Below, one piece after another: positions 33,410 through 42,422 of a stretch of DNA of 42,436 nt (position 1 is the stretch's first letter; each line of letters begins with the position of its first letter). The stretch lies in contig NZ_ALJG01000354.1 in NCBI RefSeq assembly GCF_000286315.1, positions 1-42,436 on the forward strand, given 5' to 3'. This DNA is from Paenisporosarcina sp. TG20 (GTDB taxonomy: Bacteria; Bacillota; Bacilli; Bacillales_A; Planococcaceae). A program made the position numbers and the translations under genes. The notes beneath the pieces are model-generated. The model made no database searches. It was not told the origin of the DNA and saw nothing but the letters and a program-made list of their open reading frames with translations.

Positions 33410-33955
33410 ATGAAAGAAATTGAATGGATCGCCGTTTCAAACAATGATGAAACCTTTGATGATCAATTCTTTTATGGCGTGTCGACAACACTTGTGTTCT
33501 GTCGACCTTCTTGTCATTCTAAAAAACCTTTACGTAAGCATGTGTCAATTTTCCTTACACTAGCTGAAGCAGTTGATGCGGGATACCGCCCTTGTAAGCG
33601 TTGTCGCCCGGAAGACTTGGTATATATTGATCCAGGCTCACATCTTGTTAAACAAACCATTAAAATAATTGAAGTACATTTTGCAGAACCACTGAAACTG
33701 AAATTATTGGCTGAACAATTATTCGTTTCGCCAACCTATTTACAGAAAGTCTTTACGAAAGAAATGAAAGTATCACCAACACGATATTTGGTGACAACGA
33801 GAATGTCTAAAGCGAAACATTTACTTCAAACTACTGACTTACTTATAATCAACATTGCTCAATTGGTCGGTTATCACAATGCTGCCCATTTTTCTACGGC
33901 TTTTCATCAACATGTCGGGCTTTCCCCGACACAATATCGAACCAAGGTTCAGTAA
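33410..33955 (+). CDS. adaA: AdaA-type methylphosphotriester-DNA methyltransferase / AraC-family activator
   Basis: A 181-residue two-domain protein. The N-terminal Ada zinc domain has Cys31, Cys35, Cys62 and Cys65 (FCRPSC and CKRCRP), with the same spacing as the four ligands of E. coli Ada; Cys31 corresponds to the methyl acceptor. The C-terminal AraC helix-turn-helix includes LKLLAEQLFVSPTYLQKVF and VGYHNAAHFSTAFHQHVG. In Bacillus AdaA is methylated by DNA methylphosphotriesters and then activates the adaptive-response genes. The start ATG 33410 follows AAAGGAGG. In B. subtilis adaA is followed by adaB; here the partner gene is divergent. Confidence 0.94.
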   Translation: MKEIEWIAVSNNDETFDDQFFYGVSTTLVFCRPSCHSKKPLRKHVSIFLTLAEAVDAGYRPCKRCRPEDLVYIDPGSHLVKQTIKIIEVHFAEPLKLKLLAEQLFVSPTYLQKVFTKEMKVSPTRYLVTTRMSKAKHLLQTTDLLIINIAQLVGYHNAAHFSTAFHQHVGLSPTQYRTKVQ

Positions 33956-33969
33956 AGGATGTAGATTTT

Positions 33970-34881
33970 ATGCGTGTTTACGTAGCACTAATTTCCCTAA
34001 GTCTTATTTGGGGTTTATCTTTTGTATTTATTTCAATTCTTAGTGAGTCAGCAGGAGTATGGGGAACCGTTTTTATTCGTTGCATAGCAGGTGCATTGTT
34101 ACTGGGTCCATACTTATGGTTTAAGCGTAAAGATATTATCAAGCCTATTCCTTGGAAACCATTAATGGTAGTTGGAGTAATAAACGCTGGTTTGCCGTGG
34201 GGATTAATAGCATTAAGTCAAACTCAAATTGACAGTAGTTTAGCAGCAGTCCTTAATGCATTTACTCCTATATTTACAGGCATAATGGGACTTGTATTTT
34301 TCGGTGCTATATTGTTAAAGCAACAATGGGTAGGAATAGCTATTGGTTTTGTTGGAATATTAATTATCATGGACTTTGATGTATCGCTATTGTTTGGAGA
34401 AAGTTTTATTGGAATTGGTACGATGATTTTAGCTACTGTTTGTTATGGCTTTTCTTCTCATTATGCTCGAAGACATTTAAGAGATGCAGGTATCGTTTTT
34501 GTGACAACCTGTACATTGGTTGTCGGAGCAACATTCGGAGGATTAATGATGCTATTCACCAATCCAAGTCAATTACAAACACTTGCACAAAATCTAAATG
34601 GCGAAATCTTGTTCGCTGTTATTGGACTTGGATTTTTCGGTTCAGGTATTGCTCATTTATTGTTCTTTTACTTAATGAAAGAGCGAAGTCCAGAATTTGC
34701 TACTTCTGTAACTTATTTAATTCCTATATCCGCTATTTTCTGGGGATACTTTTTACTTCAGGAACCTATTTCGATACAAATGATCATCGGGTTACTTGTC
34801 ATATTGTGTGGCGTCTATTTAACTACTCGTCCAAAACTAACTTTCACAATGAAATTTTTCTCAATAGGAAAGAAACTATGA
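33970..34881 (+). CDS. EamA/DMT family transporter
   Basis: A 303-residue protein with ten predicted membrane spans in two EamA repeats. The first contains SLIWGLSFVFISILSE and LNAFTPIFTGIMGL; the second contains LATVCYGFSSHYARRHLR and the C-terminal LQEPISIQMIIGLLVILCGVYL. Members export amino acids or metabolites. It starts 14 bases after adaA and is likely co-transcribed, though a role in alkylation stress is not evident. The ATG is preceded by AAAGGATG. Confidence 0.9.
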   Translation: MRVYVALISLSLIWGLSFVFISILSESAGVWGTVFIRCIAGALLLGPYLWFKRKDIIKPIPWKPLMVVGVINAGLPWGLIALSQTQIDSSLAAVLNAFTPIFTGIMGLVFFGAILLKQQWVGIAIGFVGILIIMDFDVSLLFGESFIGIGTMILATVCYGFSSHYARRHLRDAGIVFVTTCTLVVGATFGGLMMLFTNPSQLQTLAQNLNGEILFAVIGLGFFGSGIAHLLFFYLMKERSPEFATSVTYLIPISAIFWGYFLLQEPISIQMIIGLLVILCGVYLTTRPKLTFTMKFFSIGKKL

Positions 34882-35047
34882 AACTCTTCTGGACAAAGTC
34901 TGATTTCTGTTATTAGTAGCATACTCACAAAAGATTTGACATATATAGAGATGATGAGAAAAAAGTGTATGTTTCAGTTATATAAACGCATACTATTCAA
35001 CTATTAATTGATTTGCTTTACTCTATAGTCTATTAGGGGGAGAAAAT

Positions 35048-36532
35048 TTGAGGTTCAAAAAGTATATGGTCTTTATTTTAATCGCTGTTCTCGCTTTTTT
35101 GCCTTTTATTAATGATAATAATCAACAAAAAGTGGTTGCAAACGAAGATTATGCCAAGTTAGGAAATAGCATTAACTTAATACTTCAAAATGAACGTATT
35201 AAAGGTGCAACTACCGGTGTAAGTATAAGGAAAGCAACTACTGGAGAAATCGTTTATGATCACTTAGGTGACACAAGGTTACATCCTGCATCTAACATTA
35301 AACTACTTACAGCAGCGGCTGCCTTGGAAATTCTCGGTGAAGAATATCGTTTTACTACTGAAGTGTTAAGTGATAGCAGTGTAGTAGGAGGAGTGTTGCA
35401 AGGGAATTTATACTTGAAAGGAAAAGGAGACCCAACACTTTTAAAGAAAGATTTTGATGTGTTTGCACAAGATCTTGTGTCTAAAGGAATCAAGAAAGTG
35501 AACGGGAATTTAATTGGAGACGACACATGGTACGATAATGTTCGATTATCAAAGGATATCAACTGGACGGACGAATCGTACTACTATGCTGCGCAGGTTT
35601 CAGCACTTACCGCATCGCCAAATGCAGATTATGATGCCGGTTCAGTAATTGTTGAAGCACATGCGAATTCAAGAGTAGGGGAACCCGCAACAATTAAAGT
35701 GTTGCCAGCAACTGATGTTGTGAAAATAGATAATCGATCTAAGACGGTTGCAGCTGGTGGAACAAAGACCATCACAATCGAACGAGACCATGGAACAAAT
35801 AACATTGTAATTGAAGGGACAGTGCCGGTTGGCGGTACCGTCACTCGTGAGTGGATCGCCGTGTGGGAGCCTTCCTATTATGCACTTGACTTATTCGAAA
35901 AATCATTAATAGAACATGGCATTGATCTTGGAGATACATCAAAAGTGCTTATGGGTAAAACGCCAAATGAAGCTCAATTGCTAACATCAAAAAGTTCGAT
36001 GACCCTCAAAGAATTATCTATCCCATTTATGAAATTAAGTAACAATGGCCATGCAGAAGTATTGGCAAAAGAAATGGGTAAAGTAGTATATGGCGAAGGT
36101 AGCTGGGCAAAGGGACTTCAGGTGATTGAAGAACATTCGGATAGACTGGGTTTGAATATGTCTACGATAATGATTCGAGATGCTTCCGGGATGTCACATA
36201 TTAATTTAATTCCTGCAAATGAATTAACAAATCTCCTAGTTTCTGTGCAAAAAGAATCTTGGTATAACACTTTTTTAGCATCGCTCCCAGTCGCAGGTAT
36301 AAGTGAACGTTTTGTAGGGGGAACTTTGCGGCACCGAATGAAAGCCGAGCCAACTGTCGGCAACGTCAAAGCGAAAACAGGTTCATTAACAGCAGTTTCT
36401 GCTTTATCAGGCTATGCCACTACAAAAGACGGGGAGTTACTTGTATTCTCAGTAATCATTAACAATGATTTAGCGGCTGTAACGCCAATTGAGGATCAAA
36501 TAGCTACAGCAATTGCATCCTATAGCAAATAA
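35048..36532 (+). CDS. D-alanyl-D-alanine carboxypeptidase/endopeptidase, PBP4 type (peptidase S13)
   Basis: A 494-residue exported penicillin-binding protein. A signal peptide with a hydrophobic core (VFILIAVLAFLPFI) precedes the mature part. The three active-site motifs are visible: SxxK as S82-N-I-K85, SxN as S331-N-N333 and KTG at 443-445. The long insertion between the first two motifs is typical of S13 enzymes such as E. coli DacB and B. subtilis DacC. It trims peptidoglycan stem peptides outside the membrane. The TTG start follows GGGGGAGAAAA. It is monocistronic, with a strong terminator after the stop. Confidence 0.95.
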   Translation: MRFKKYMVFILIAVLAFLPFINDNNQQKVVANEDYAKLGNSINLILQNERIKGATTGVSIRKATTGEIVYDHLGDTRLHPASNIKLLTAAAALEILGEEYRFTTEVLSDSSVVGGVLQGNLYLKGKGDPTLLKKDFDVFAQDLVSKGIKKVNGNLIGDDTWYDNVRLSKDINWTDESYYYAAQVSALTASPNADYDAGSVIVEAHANSRVGEPATIKVLPATDVVKIDNRSKTVAAGGTKTITIERDHGTNNIVIEGTVPVGGTVTREWIAVWEPSYYALDLFEKSLIEHGIDLGDTSKVLMGKTPNEAQLLTSKSSMTLKELSIPFMKLSNNGHAEVLAKEMGKVVYGEGSWAKGLQVIEEHSDRLGLNMSTIMIRDASGMSHINLIPANELTNLLVSVQKESWYNTFLASLPVAGISERFVGGTLRHRMKAEPTVGNVKAKTGSLTAVSALSGYATTKDGELLVFSVIINNDLAAVTPIEDQIATAIASYSK

Positions 36533-36540
36533 AAATAATG

Positions 36541-36577
36541 ACTAGCTTCCCTTATCAAAATGTGGGAAGCTAGTTTT
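36541..36577 (+). terminator. Terminator after the PBP4-type gene
   Basis: ACTAGCTTCCC and GGGAAGCTAGT form a perfect 11-base stem, followed by TTTT. Confidence 0.9.
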
Positions 36578-36609
36578 AGGTAGAAAAAGGAAGCAAGGTA
36601 GGGGATCAA

Positions 36610-37443
36610 GTGTTAACGGCTAAACAACTAGTAGATATAGAAAAACTCCAAAAAGAGTGTGAAGCACATGATAAATTTCAGCTAAAGTTAAACTGGGAAA
36701 TGTTACGTAACCGCGGGACAGATCAATTTGATTTTTTACTATATGAAAAGGAAGAGTTAATCGCATTTATTGGCATATATGAATTTGGCTCAACTGCTGA
36801 AGTGTGTGGCATGGTGAAGCCAAACGAACGTAGAAAAGGTTATTTCACTGAGTTGTTTAATAAAGCGAAATTGAGTATGGCAAATCATAGTTTTAAAAGA
36901 ATTCTACTTAATGCTCCTGCAACTTCTGATGCAGCAAAAGGATTTTTAGCAACCCAAGGAGCATCTTACAAAAACTCAGAGCATCAAATGCATTGGTAGC
37001 CACAAGAACTTGAAGAATCAGATGGATTGAGTTTGAGAAATGCTCACAAAGACGATATTGACATAAGAGTTCGACTAGACGTTGAAGGGTTTGGTGTGTC
37101 TGAAGAAGATGCTAGAGATATGGAAAGTCGTATTGACAGTGATGAAGACACCGATATGCTTATGATTATAGTGAATGATGAAGTAGTTGGTAAAATTAGA
37201 ATTAAGCGAGAAAAGGGTCAAGCATGGATATATGGTTTTTCCATTCTACCCGAATTTCAAGGTAGAGGTATAGGTCGAAAAGTACTTCGTAAAGTCGTCA
37301 AAGGACAAAGTGAATTAGGCCATTCTGTACATTTAGAAGTGGAAACCAAAAATGAACATGCATTAAAGCTGTATTATTCTGTTGGGTTTAAAATAGTCCA
37401 TGCTCAAGATTATTATACGTATGATTTAACAAATGTGAGATAA
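36610..37443 (+). pseudogene. Tandem-GNAT acetyltransferase interrupted by an in-frame amber codon
   Basis: Positions 36610-36999 encode a diverged GNAT domain (129 residues, with VCGMVKPNERRKGYFTELF). Positions from about 37027 to 37443 encode a second GNAT domain (GFSILPEFQGRGIGRKVLRK; HALKLYYSVGFK). The two frames are identical, separated only by TAG at 36997-36999, and the intervening codons continue sensibly as PQELEESDGLSLRNA. As I recall, Bacillales have tandem-GNAT proteins of this size, so this looks like one gene of 277 codons with a premature amber stop. The second half has only a poor ribosome binding site if translated separately. Start TTG/GTG choice at 36610 is supported by GGTAGGGGAT upstream. 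Confidence 0.8.
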
Positions 37444-37637
37444 CTGCATAAAACCTTGTGAATGAACCCCAGGAGAAAAATGATTTTTAAAAAGACTTTT
37501 TGTTGAGACAAGACAAGAACTATTTAGTGGGCTATTTTTATTGTTATTGAGTCATCCTTTTAAAGTCCTCATTGAGGGTGGATTGTAATATGTAAATAGA
37601 TCTTGATATCAACCGCTAAGATATTCCATAAGAAAGC

Positions 37638-37676
37638 AAGACGACCCGAAGTAACATTTACTTCGGGTCGTCTTTA
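37638..37676 (+). terminator. Terminator after the tandem-GNAT gene
   Basis: AAGACGACCCGAAGTAA pairs perfectly with TTACTTCGGGTCGTCTT around a three-base loop, followed by T residues, 195 bases after the stop. Confidence 0.9.
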
Positions 37677-37774
37677 TATTTGGAGATAAGAAAGAATTAC
37701 AGTCTAATTAGAGGTTCGATAGCAAAGAATAGTGGGAATTACTTTACAATTTTTCTTAAACTAATTACAATAAA

Positions 37775-37810
37775 AAAACGAAAGTACCAGTTGAACGGTT
37801 CTTTCGTTTT
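37775..37810. terminator. Bidirectional terminator before the minus-strand GNAT gene
   Basis: AAAACGAAAG and CTTTCGTTTT enclose a 16-base loop, flanked by A and T runs. On the minus strand it follows the GNAT gene's stop. Confidence 0.8.
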
Positions 37811-37814
37811 AACC

Positions 37815-38387
37815 TTAAAAGGATTCAAGGATATTGGGTTTTTTGTCTTTTTTCAAAACTAAGACTTTGCTTGATGGATCGTAGGAATCACCATAGAAAT
37901 GCTTATCTTTAAATGTATGAATGTTTTCATATGTCCACTTCATGGCCTCATAAATTTCCTCTTCACTTTGATCGCTCGGTGACCAGTAAAGTATTTCCAA
38001 AACTGTGTTTTCGCCTGTTGCTAAAGAGCGACGAGTATATCCAATTCGTAAGGCATGTTTAAAATCTTCACGGAAGTAGAACTTAAGACGTTTTTCAGTA
38101 TCAGTGTCATCATAATCTACAGGTTCGACTTCAAGCAAGATGGCTTTGTTCTTTTCTTTTAATTTATCTAATAGTTTGCGACCTAGTCCTTCTCCTCGAG
38201 CTTCCTTTGATACAAATAAATAATCTACAAATACAAAGTTTTCAAATTCAACATACATCAACACATGTTTGGGACCTTCATCTTTTATATAAACTTTTGA
38301 CTTTTCAGCAAGTAATGTCTCCATATGTTCTTTGGATTTCATTTCTTCGATTGGAAAATATTGATTTAGTTTTTCATACCAATTCAT
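37815..38387 (-). CDS. GNAT family N-acetyltransferase
   Basis: A 190-residue protein with a GNAT core. FVFVDYLFVSKEARGEGLGRKLLDKL is the acetyl-CoA-binding stretch (EARGEGLG), and an unusually long C-terminal part follows (from about residue 110) with an acidic EPVDYDDTDTEKR segment. The acceptor is unknown. I set the start at ATG 38387, which has AGGAGA seven bases upstream, rather than the in-frame start six codons earlier. It is monocistronic. Confidence 0.87.
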   Translation of the reverse strand: MNWYEKLNQYFPIEEMKSKEHMETLLAEKSKVYIKDEGPKHVLMYVEFENFVFVDYLFVSKEARGEGLGRKLLDKLKEKNKAILLEVEPVDYDDTDTEKRLKFYFREDFKHALRIGYTRRSLATGENTVLEILYWSPSDQSEEEIYEAMKWTYENIHTFKDKHFYGDSYDPSSKVLVLKKDKKPNILESF

Positions 38388-38752
38388 GTATCTGTCTCCT
38401 ATCAAAATCGTATTTTGCCCGGAGTTTTTGTTTTGTATGTTTATAGAGGAAAAACAGGCGAGAAAAAAGCCTCGGTATTATATTTACCCGTAATTTTAAA
38501 ATGTAAACATGAAACATTAAATATTTTACAAAAAGATATGTAAAAATCTGGATAAATAAATTTATTTTCAAGGTTTATACCTATAAATCTCTTACCAAAT
38601 TTATATTTTTTGAATAATGATGATCACTTAAGGTTAAATTAAGAGAAGAAGAACTACGTTTATTAAGACATTTTTATGAAAAAGACTCTCTTAATCAATC
38701 ATTTATAGTTTTGAAAAATATAGATCAACTATAAATCAAGGAAGTGAAAAAA
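38388..38752. other. Divergent intergenic region, AT-rich
   Basis: About 365 bases between divergent genes. The frame at 38624-38737 is open and protein-like (it includes LREEELRLLRHFYEKDS) but has no start codon, so it may be a gene remnant. No clear promoter, repeat or RNA structure was identified. Confidence 0.5.
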
Positions 38753-39841
38753 ATGACAAAAAAACTTTGGTTTCAAATAGGGATAGGGATATCTCTGGCC
38801 TTAATTATTATAAGATTGTTTATTGAAGTGAAAGATATTTTTTCACCATTAGTAGTAATAGGACAAACTATTTTTTTACCTTTGCTATTGGGGGGTGTTC
38901 TATTCTACTTAACGAAGCCAGCGCTTAAATTTTTTGAGTCAAAAAAAGTACCAAAGTGGACAAGCATATTAGCTATTTTTATTGTTCTTGGATTAATTGT
39001 ATGGTTATTCACGGCAATGATTAGCCCAATGATTACAAAACAGATTAATGCTCTTGCCCAAGATGCACCTGAACTCATGCAAGGTTTTGAAGATATGGTA
39101 GACTTCATAGTTGATCAGAAAAAGCATTTACCACTGTTTGTTGAACAACCGATTGATAACCTAACTTCAAGAGTAAATGACATGGCGCAAGGGTTTGGTA
39201 CCTGGATGATTGGAATTATCCAAAGTTTCTTACGAGGTGTATTTCTATTGGTATTGGTACCATTTTTCCTTCTCTATTTATTAAAAGACCATGAAAAATT
39301 TGCGCCATTTGTAGCAAGTTTCTTTAGAGGGGAACGTAAAACATGGATTCGAAAAACATTGGTAGACATTGATATTACATTGAGGTCTTATATTCAAGGG
39401 CAACTTATTGTAAGTTTCGCTGTTGGAGTAATGTTGCTTATTGGGTATTTAATTATTGGACTTGAGTATGCATTGCTGCTCGCTACTTTTGGATTAATGA
39501 TGAATGTTATTCCTTTTATAGGTCCATTCATTTCAGTCATACCTGCACTAATAATTGGGTTCATTCAAGAGCCGGAAAAGGCCATATACGTGGCAATTAT
39601 CATGCTCGTTGCGCAGCAAATTGAGAGTAATTTAATTTCACCAAATGTTATGGGAAAAGTCCTTGATATTCACCCTTTAACAATCATTACTATTATTTTA
39701 GCAGCAGGAAATATTGCAGGTTTTTGGGGGATCATTTTAGCGGTACCTACTTATGCTGTAATTAAAGTAATCATGAAAAATGTGTATGCGAGAGGTTCAG
39801 AAATTAAAGAAGCAGCAAATGCCACCGTAGAAGAAGAGTAA
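38753..39841 (+). CDS. AI-2E family transporter (PerM/YueF-like)
   Basis: A 362-residue membrane protein of the family once called DUF20. Hydrophobic segments lie at the N terminus and in the C-terminal half, with a soluble stretch between (ALAQDAPELMQGFEDMVDF). Family blocks include FLLYLLKDHEKF, IDITLRSYIQGQLIVSF and ESNLISPNVMGKVLDIHPL. Members include TqsA and sodium/proton antiporters, so autoinducer transport should not be assumed. I chose ATG 38753, with AAGGAAG upstream; the earlier GTG at 38744 overlaps that site. Confidence 0.92.
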   Translation: MTKKLWFQIGIGISLALIIIRLFIEVKDIFSPLVVIGQTIFLPLLLGGVLFYLTKPALKFFESKKVPKWTSILAIFIVLGLIVWLFTAMISPMITKQINALAQDAPELMQGFEDMVDFIVDQKKHLPLFVEQPIDNLTSRVNDMAQGFGTWMIGIIQSFLRGVFLLVLVPFFLLYLLKDHEKFAPFVASFFRGERKTWIRKTLVDIDITLRSYIQGQLIVSFAVGVMLLIGYLIIGLEYALLLATFGLMMNVIPFIGPFISVIPALIIGFIQEPEKAIYVAIIMLVAQQIESNLISPNVMGKVLDIHPLTIITIILAAGNIAGFWGIILAVPTYAVIKVIMKNVYARGSEIKEAANATVEEE

Positions 39842-39876
39842 CTCTATTTAATATATGTCACTTCTACTAAAAAAGT

Positions 39877-39916
39877 GAAAAATCCGGTCTCTCTATTATG
39901 AGAGACCGGATTTTTC
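39877..39916. terminator. Bidirectional terminator
   Basis: GAAAAATCCGGTCTCTC pairs perfectly with its complement ending GGATTTTTC around a six-base loop. It serves the AI-2E gene and the minus-strand small gene that ends at 39915. Confidence 0.92.
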
Positions 39917-40148
39917 ATTTATAGCGTTCTTCACTTGTAGAAGTATCTTTCGAGTGACGTTTATCTTTTTCATCTTTAACTTTTTGGTTTAATTCTTCTA
40001 CAGGGATAGGGTCAACTGTTTTCATGTCTTCATGCATATCGAAAAGGCTCTCTTTTTCTGTTTTGACTAGGTCAGGATTGTCTAAAGCAGGACCTTTTTC
40101 ATTTTTTCGATGAACCTTCTCATCTGAATCTAAAGGTTTCTTTTTCAT
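39915..40148 (-). CDS. Small highly charged protein of unknown function
   Basis: A 77-residue protein, almost entirely hydrophilic and rich in Lys, Glu and Asp, with no membrane span or cysteine and probably disordered. I do not recognise the family. The ATG is preceded by GAGAGGATGG, and the frame lies 22 bases downstream of the DUF3243 gene in the same direction, ending in a strong terminator. Those features support a real gene. Confidence 0.75.
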   Translation of the reverse strand: MKKKPLDSDEKVHRKNEKGPALDNPDLVKTEKESLFDMHEDMKTVDPIPVEELNQKVKDEKDKRHSKDTSTSEERYK

Positions 40149-40170
40149 ATCAATCCATCCTCTCGGTAAC

Positions 40171-40476
40171 TTAGTGCTTCACCATATTTACTAACATGTG
40201 AGATAAAGCATGCTGCTGGTCTTTGTCACCAGACTTCCATAACTCTTGTAACAATTTCTCTTCGCTGTTTCTTGGATCTTCATTTTTAGCTAAATAATTT
40301 GCAACCATTTCAGCAGTTTTTGCTAATTTCTCTTCACCAAGACCTAATTTTTCACCCATAGAAACTTTATCGCCTAAATAAGATTTAAAAGTAGAAAAAT
40401 TTGATAAAACTTCTTCTCTCATATCTGGGGTAATCTCTCTTAATTCTTCTTGAACTTTACCTTGAATGTTATCCAT
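40171..40476 (-). CDS. DUF3243 family protein
   Basis: A 101-residue soluble helical protein with the DUF3243 pattern: FKSYLGDKVSMGEKLGLGEEKLAK, then VANYLAKNEDPRNSEEKLLQELW and a C-terminal HALSHMLVNMV. It is related to B. subtilis YmfJ. Function is unknown. The ATG is preceded by AAAAGGAGAGTG. It is probably co-transcribed with the small charged protein downstream. Confidence 0.88.
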   Translation of the reverse strand: MDNIQGKVQEELREITPDMREEVLSNFSTFKSYLGDKVSMGEKLGLGEEKLAKTAEMVANYLAKNEDPRNSEEKLLQELWKSGDKDQQHALSHMLVNMVKH

Positions 40477-40568
40477 GTTATAAACACTCTCCTTTTTATA
40501 TTCTTACTATAGGTTTATCCTATTCATAAGAATTTAAACGTATTTAAAACCTAAATGGGTATTTAATA

Positions 40569-41264
40569 CTAATCGAGTGGACAAAATCCGCATTTGAGTA
40601 ATCCAGGAACGTCTTTAGAAAAACAACAAGTCGTACGAACTGGAGTGTTCAATAATTGAGCTGGTTCAAGCCCTTTTAAATAGGTGTTGAATAAAGACTG
40701 TGAAGCTATTCCTTTCCAAGTCTCATTTGATTTTAAGATTTCCAAATCAATACGGGATTGTTTAGCAGTTGATGGGTTTTCTAACAAAACTCCATAATGC
40801 CACAATAAGAAACCAAATACGTTTTCCCATAATGTCATGGGAGAGACAGAAGAATGCTTACGGATTTCGACAAGTAAAGAATGAGTTTGTTTTAAGATTT
40901 TATGAATGATAGTTGCTCGAACTTCACATTCAACATCGATATAGTGGTTTTTATCAATATACATACTTATTCCTTTATTGCCATACTCCACATTTGCACC
41001 AAACATTAAGTCGTCAAGTTCACCCATCCATATTTCATCGTAAGTGGCTAACAGTAAAAACTGAGTTGAAGCAAACATGCCATATCTCCGCATTAGATAA
41101 GAAGCGGCAACTGTTTTGTTTTCAATGCCCGTAATAGCTTGGACAACTCCCAAGAAGTCGATGTCTTTTAGTTGATTTAATGTAAAAAGAGGATGAGCAG
41201 GTGGTGTTGTATATGTGCTATACATATTTAGTTGTCGGATTTGATCGTTCGTTAAAGTAGTCAT
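40569..41264 (-). CDS. FhuF-like [2Fe-2S] protein, probable siderophore-iron reductase
   Basis: A 231-residue protein whose C terminus carries the FhuF cluster motif CC-x10-C-x2-C, seen as TTCCFSKDVPGLLKCGFCP. In E. coli FhuF this binds a [2Fe-2S] cluster and reduces ferric siderophores in the cytoplasm. The N-terminal part is diverged; the GISMYIDKNHY segment may correspond to the family core. The start ATG 41264 has only a weak ribosome binding site (AAGAA). A longer upstream frame to 41462 looks non-coding. No Fur box was recognised upstream, and no siderophore gene is nearby. Confidence 0.8.
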   Translation of the reverse strand: MTTLTNDQIRQLNMYSTYTTPPAHPLFTLNQLKDIDFLGVVQAITGIENKTVAASYLMRRYGMFASTQFLLLATYDEIWMGELDDLMFGANVEYGNKGISMYIDKNHYIDVECEVRATIIHKILKQTHSLLVEIRKHSSVSPMTLWENVFGFLLWHYGVLLENPSTAKQSRIDLEILKSNETWKGIASQSLFNTYLKGLEPAQLLNTPVRTTCCFSKDVPGLLKCGFCPLD

Positions 41265-41670
41265 GTTCTTAGTATACAAAAGTTTGTAGTTTTTGAAATG
41301 TAATTTGGGTAACTTTATCGAAACGAAATCTAAGGAATAGATAGAAAATAATAAGGAATTTAAAAATGCTATCAAAAGGTTGGAAATATAAAACAAGTGA
41401 AGATGATATTCCAGAAGGATATATGATCGAAGTTTTAATAGTGAATTTATAAAACAAAACACTTCTAGCGCTTAAAGTAACCCAATGATGATAAGGATAA
41501 GCTAAGCAAAGATTTTAAACTATACCATAACCTGCAAGGAGCTCTGGAAAATATTCTAATGGTTTTTCGCATCGATTTTTTTAAAAAAATTTGCGACATG
41601 CAGTAATATATATGCTATTTGGAATTATACGTAAATAATATAACTTTTTATATGTTTAGGGGATATACGA
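41265..41670. other. Intergenic stretch without a convincing gene
   Basis: Four hundred bases of AT-rich sequence. A frame of 28 codons at 41366-41452 (MLSKGWKYKTSEDDIPEGY...) has AAGGAAT upstream and could be a tiny gene or the remnant of a larger one, but I cannot support it further. Confidence 0.4.
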
Positions 41671-41823
41671 ATGGAGAAAGAAAATAATCGTGATAATAAG
41701 AAAGAAAATTTTATTTCAAGCATCTTTGCAGAAATTAGGGATTCAATATTATTTGATGTTGCTTGGAGGAGTATACTTTTTATTCCGAGAATAATTATGA
41801 GTATTTTTAAAAATTGGAACTAA
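41671..41823 (+). CDS. Small protein of 50 residues, unknown
   Basis: This short frame begins MEKENNRDNKKENF and ends in a hydrophobic/basic stretch, DVAWRSILFIPRIIMSIFKNW. It has a good ribosome binding site (AGGGGA, 41658-41663) eight bases before the ATG. A charged N terminus plus an amphipathic or membrane-associating C-terminal segment is a common design of small Bacillales membrane proteins. It stands alone in a gene-poor area. I do not recognise the family. Confidence 0.6.
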   Translation: MEKENNRDNKKENFISSIFAEIRDSILFDVAWRSILFIPRIIMSIFKNWN

Positions 41824-42125
41824 TAGTGAATATACATTATTGTGGTGAAAATTAGTAAAAGATATATTGAATTATGTACATAAGGTTGATGTAGGACATT
41901 AAAGATTAAAAGTATATACGTTGTTAACAGAAAGGCTTTGAACGTTAGCCTTTCATCAACCAGCGCAAGAGTTGGGCTAGAATACGCTTCGCGCTTTTCT
42001 TAAAGATAGTTTATTAAATTCCATTAATTTTAGTCAATTTCATAACTCCTAAACACGATAATAAACATGAACATCTAATTGTTATCCGTTTTTTTAAAAT
42101 ATAGAAAGTATACAAAATTACTGTG

Positions 42126-42153
42126 CCATGAACCTAGTGTTCATGGTGTTTTT
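42126..42153 (+). terminator. Probable Rho-independent terminator
   Basis: CCATGAAC and GTTCATGG around loop CTAGT, followed by TGTTTTT. No gene directly upstream is evident, so it may end a small RNA or an unrecognised transcript. Confidence 0.65.
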
Positions 42154-42422
42154 AGTATATAGAGACTAACATGCTAAAACGGTATTTCTTTGATGTGACT
42201 CTCGTAATTCGATTAATAAGAAGTCGTGATTTACTTTTTTAGAAATGCAAGTTTCCTCTCAGTCAAAGTGAATTTTGTTCAGGATATATTCTTGGTTAGT
42301 AATATTTGGGTTGTACACAAAAATCATCCTATAGGTTTGGGTACTTTCTTTTCTTTTTACAAGATAGAACGGATGTTTATATTTATTTTTAAAAATATAT
42401 TGTTATCACTGTTGATTTTTTA

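Noticed and set aside
38624-38737. Open frame with protein-like content (LREEELRLLRHFYEKDS)
   Set aside because: No start codon or ribosome binding site; at best a gene remnant.
38753-39841. Quorum-sensing (AI-2) exporter reading of the AI-2E family gene
   Set aside because: The family name is historical and includes ion antiporters; no luxS or lsr genes are in the window.
41265-41462. Upstream extension of the FhuF-like protein
   Set aside because: Low-complexity hydrophobic residues unlike the family; ATG 41264 gives a normal length.
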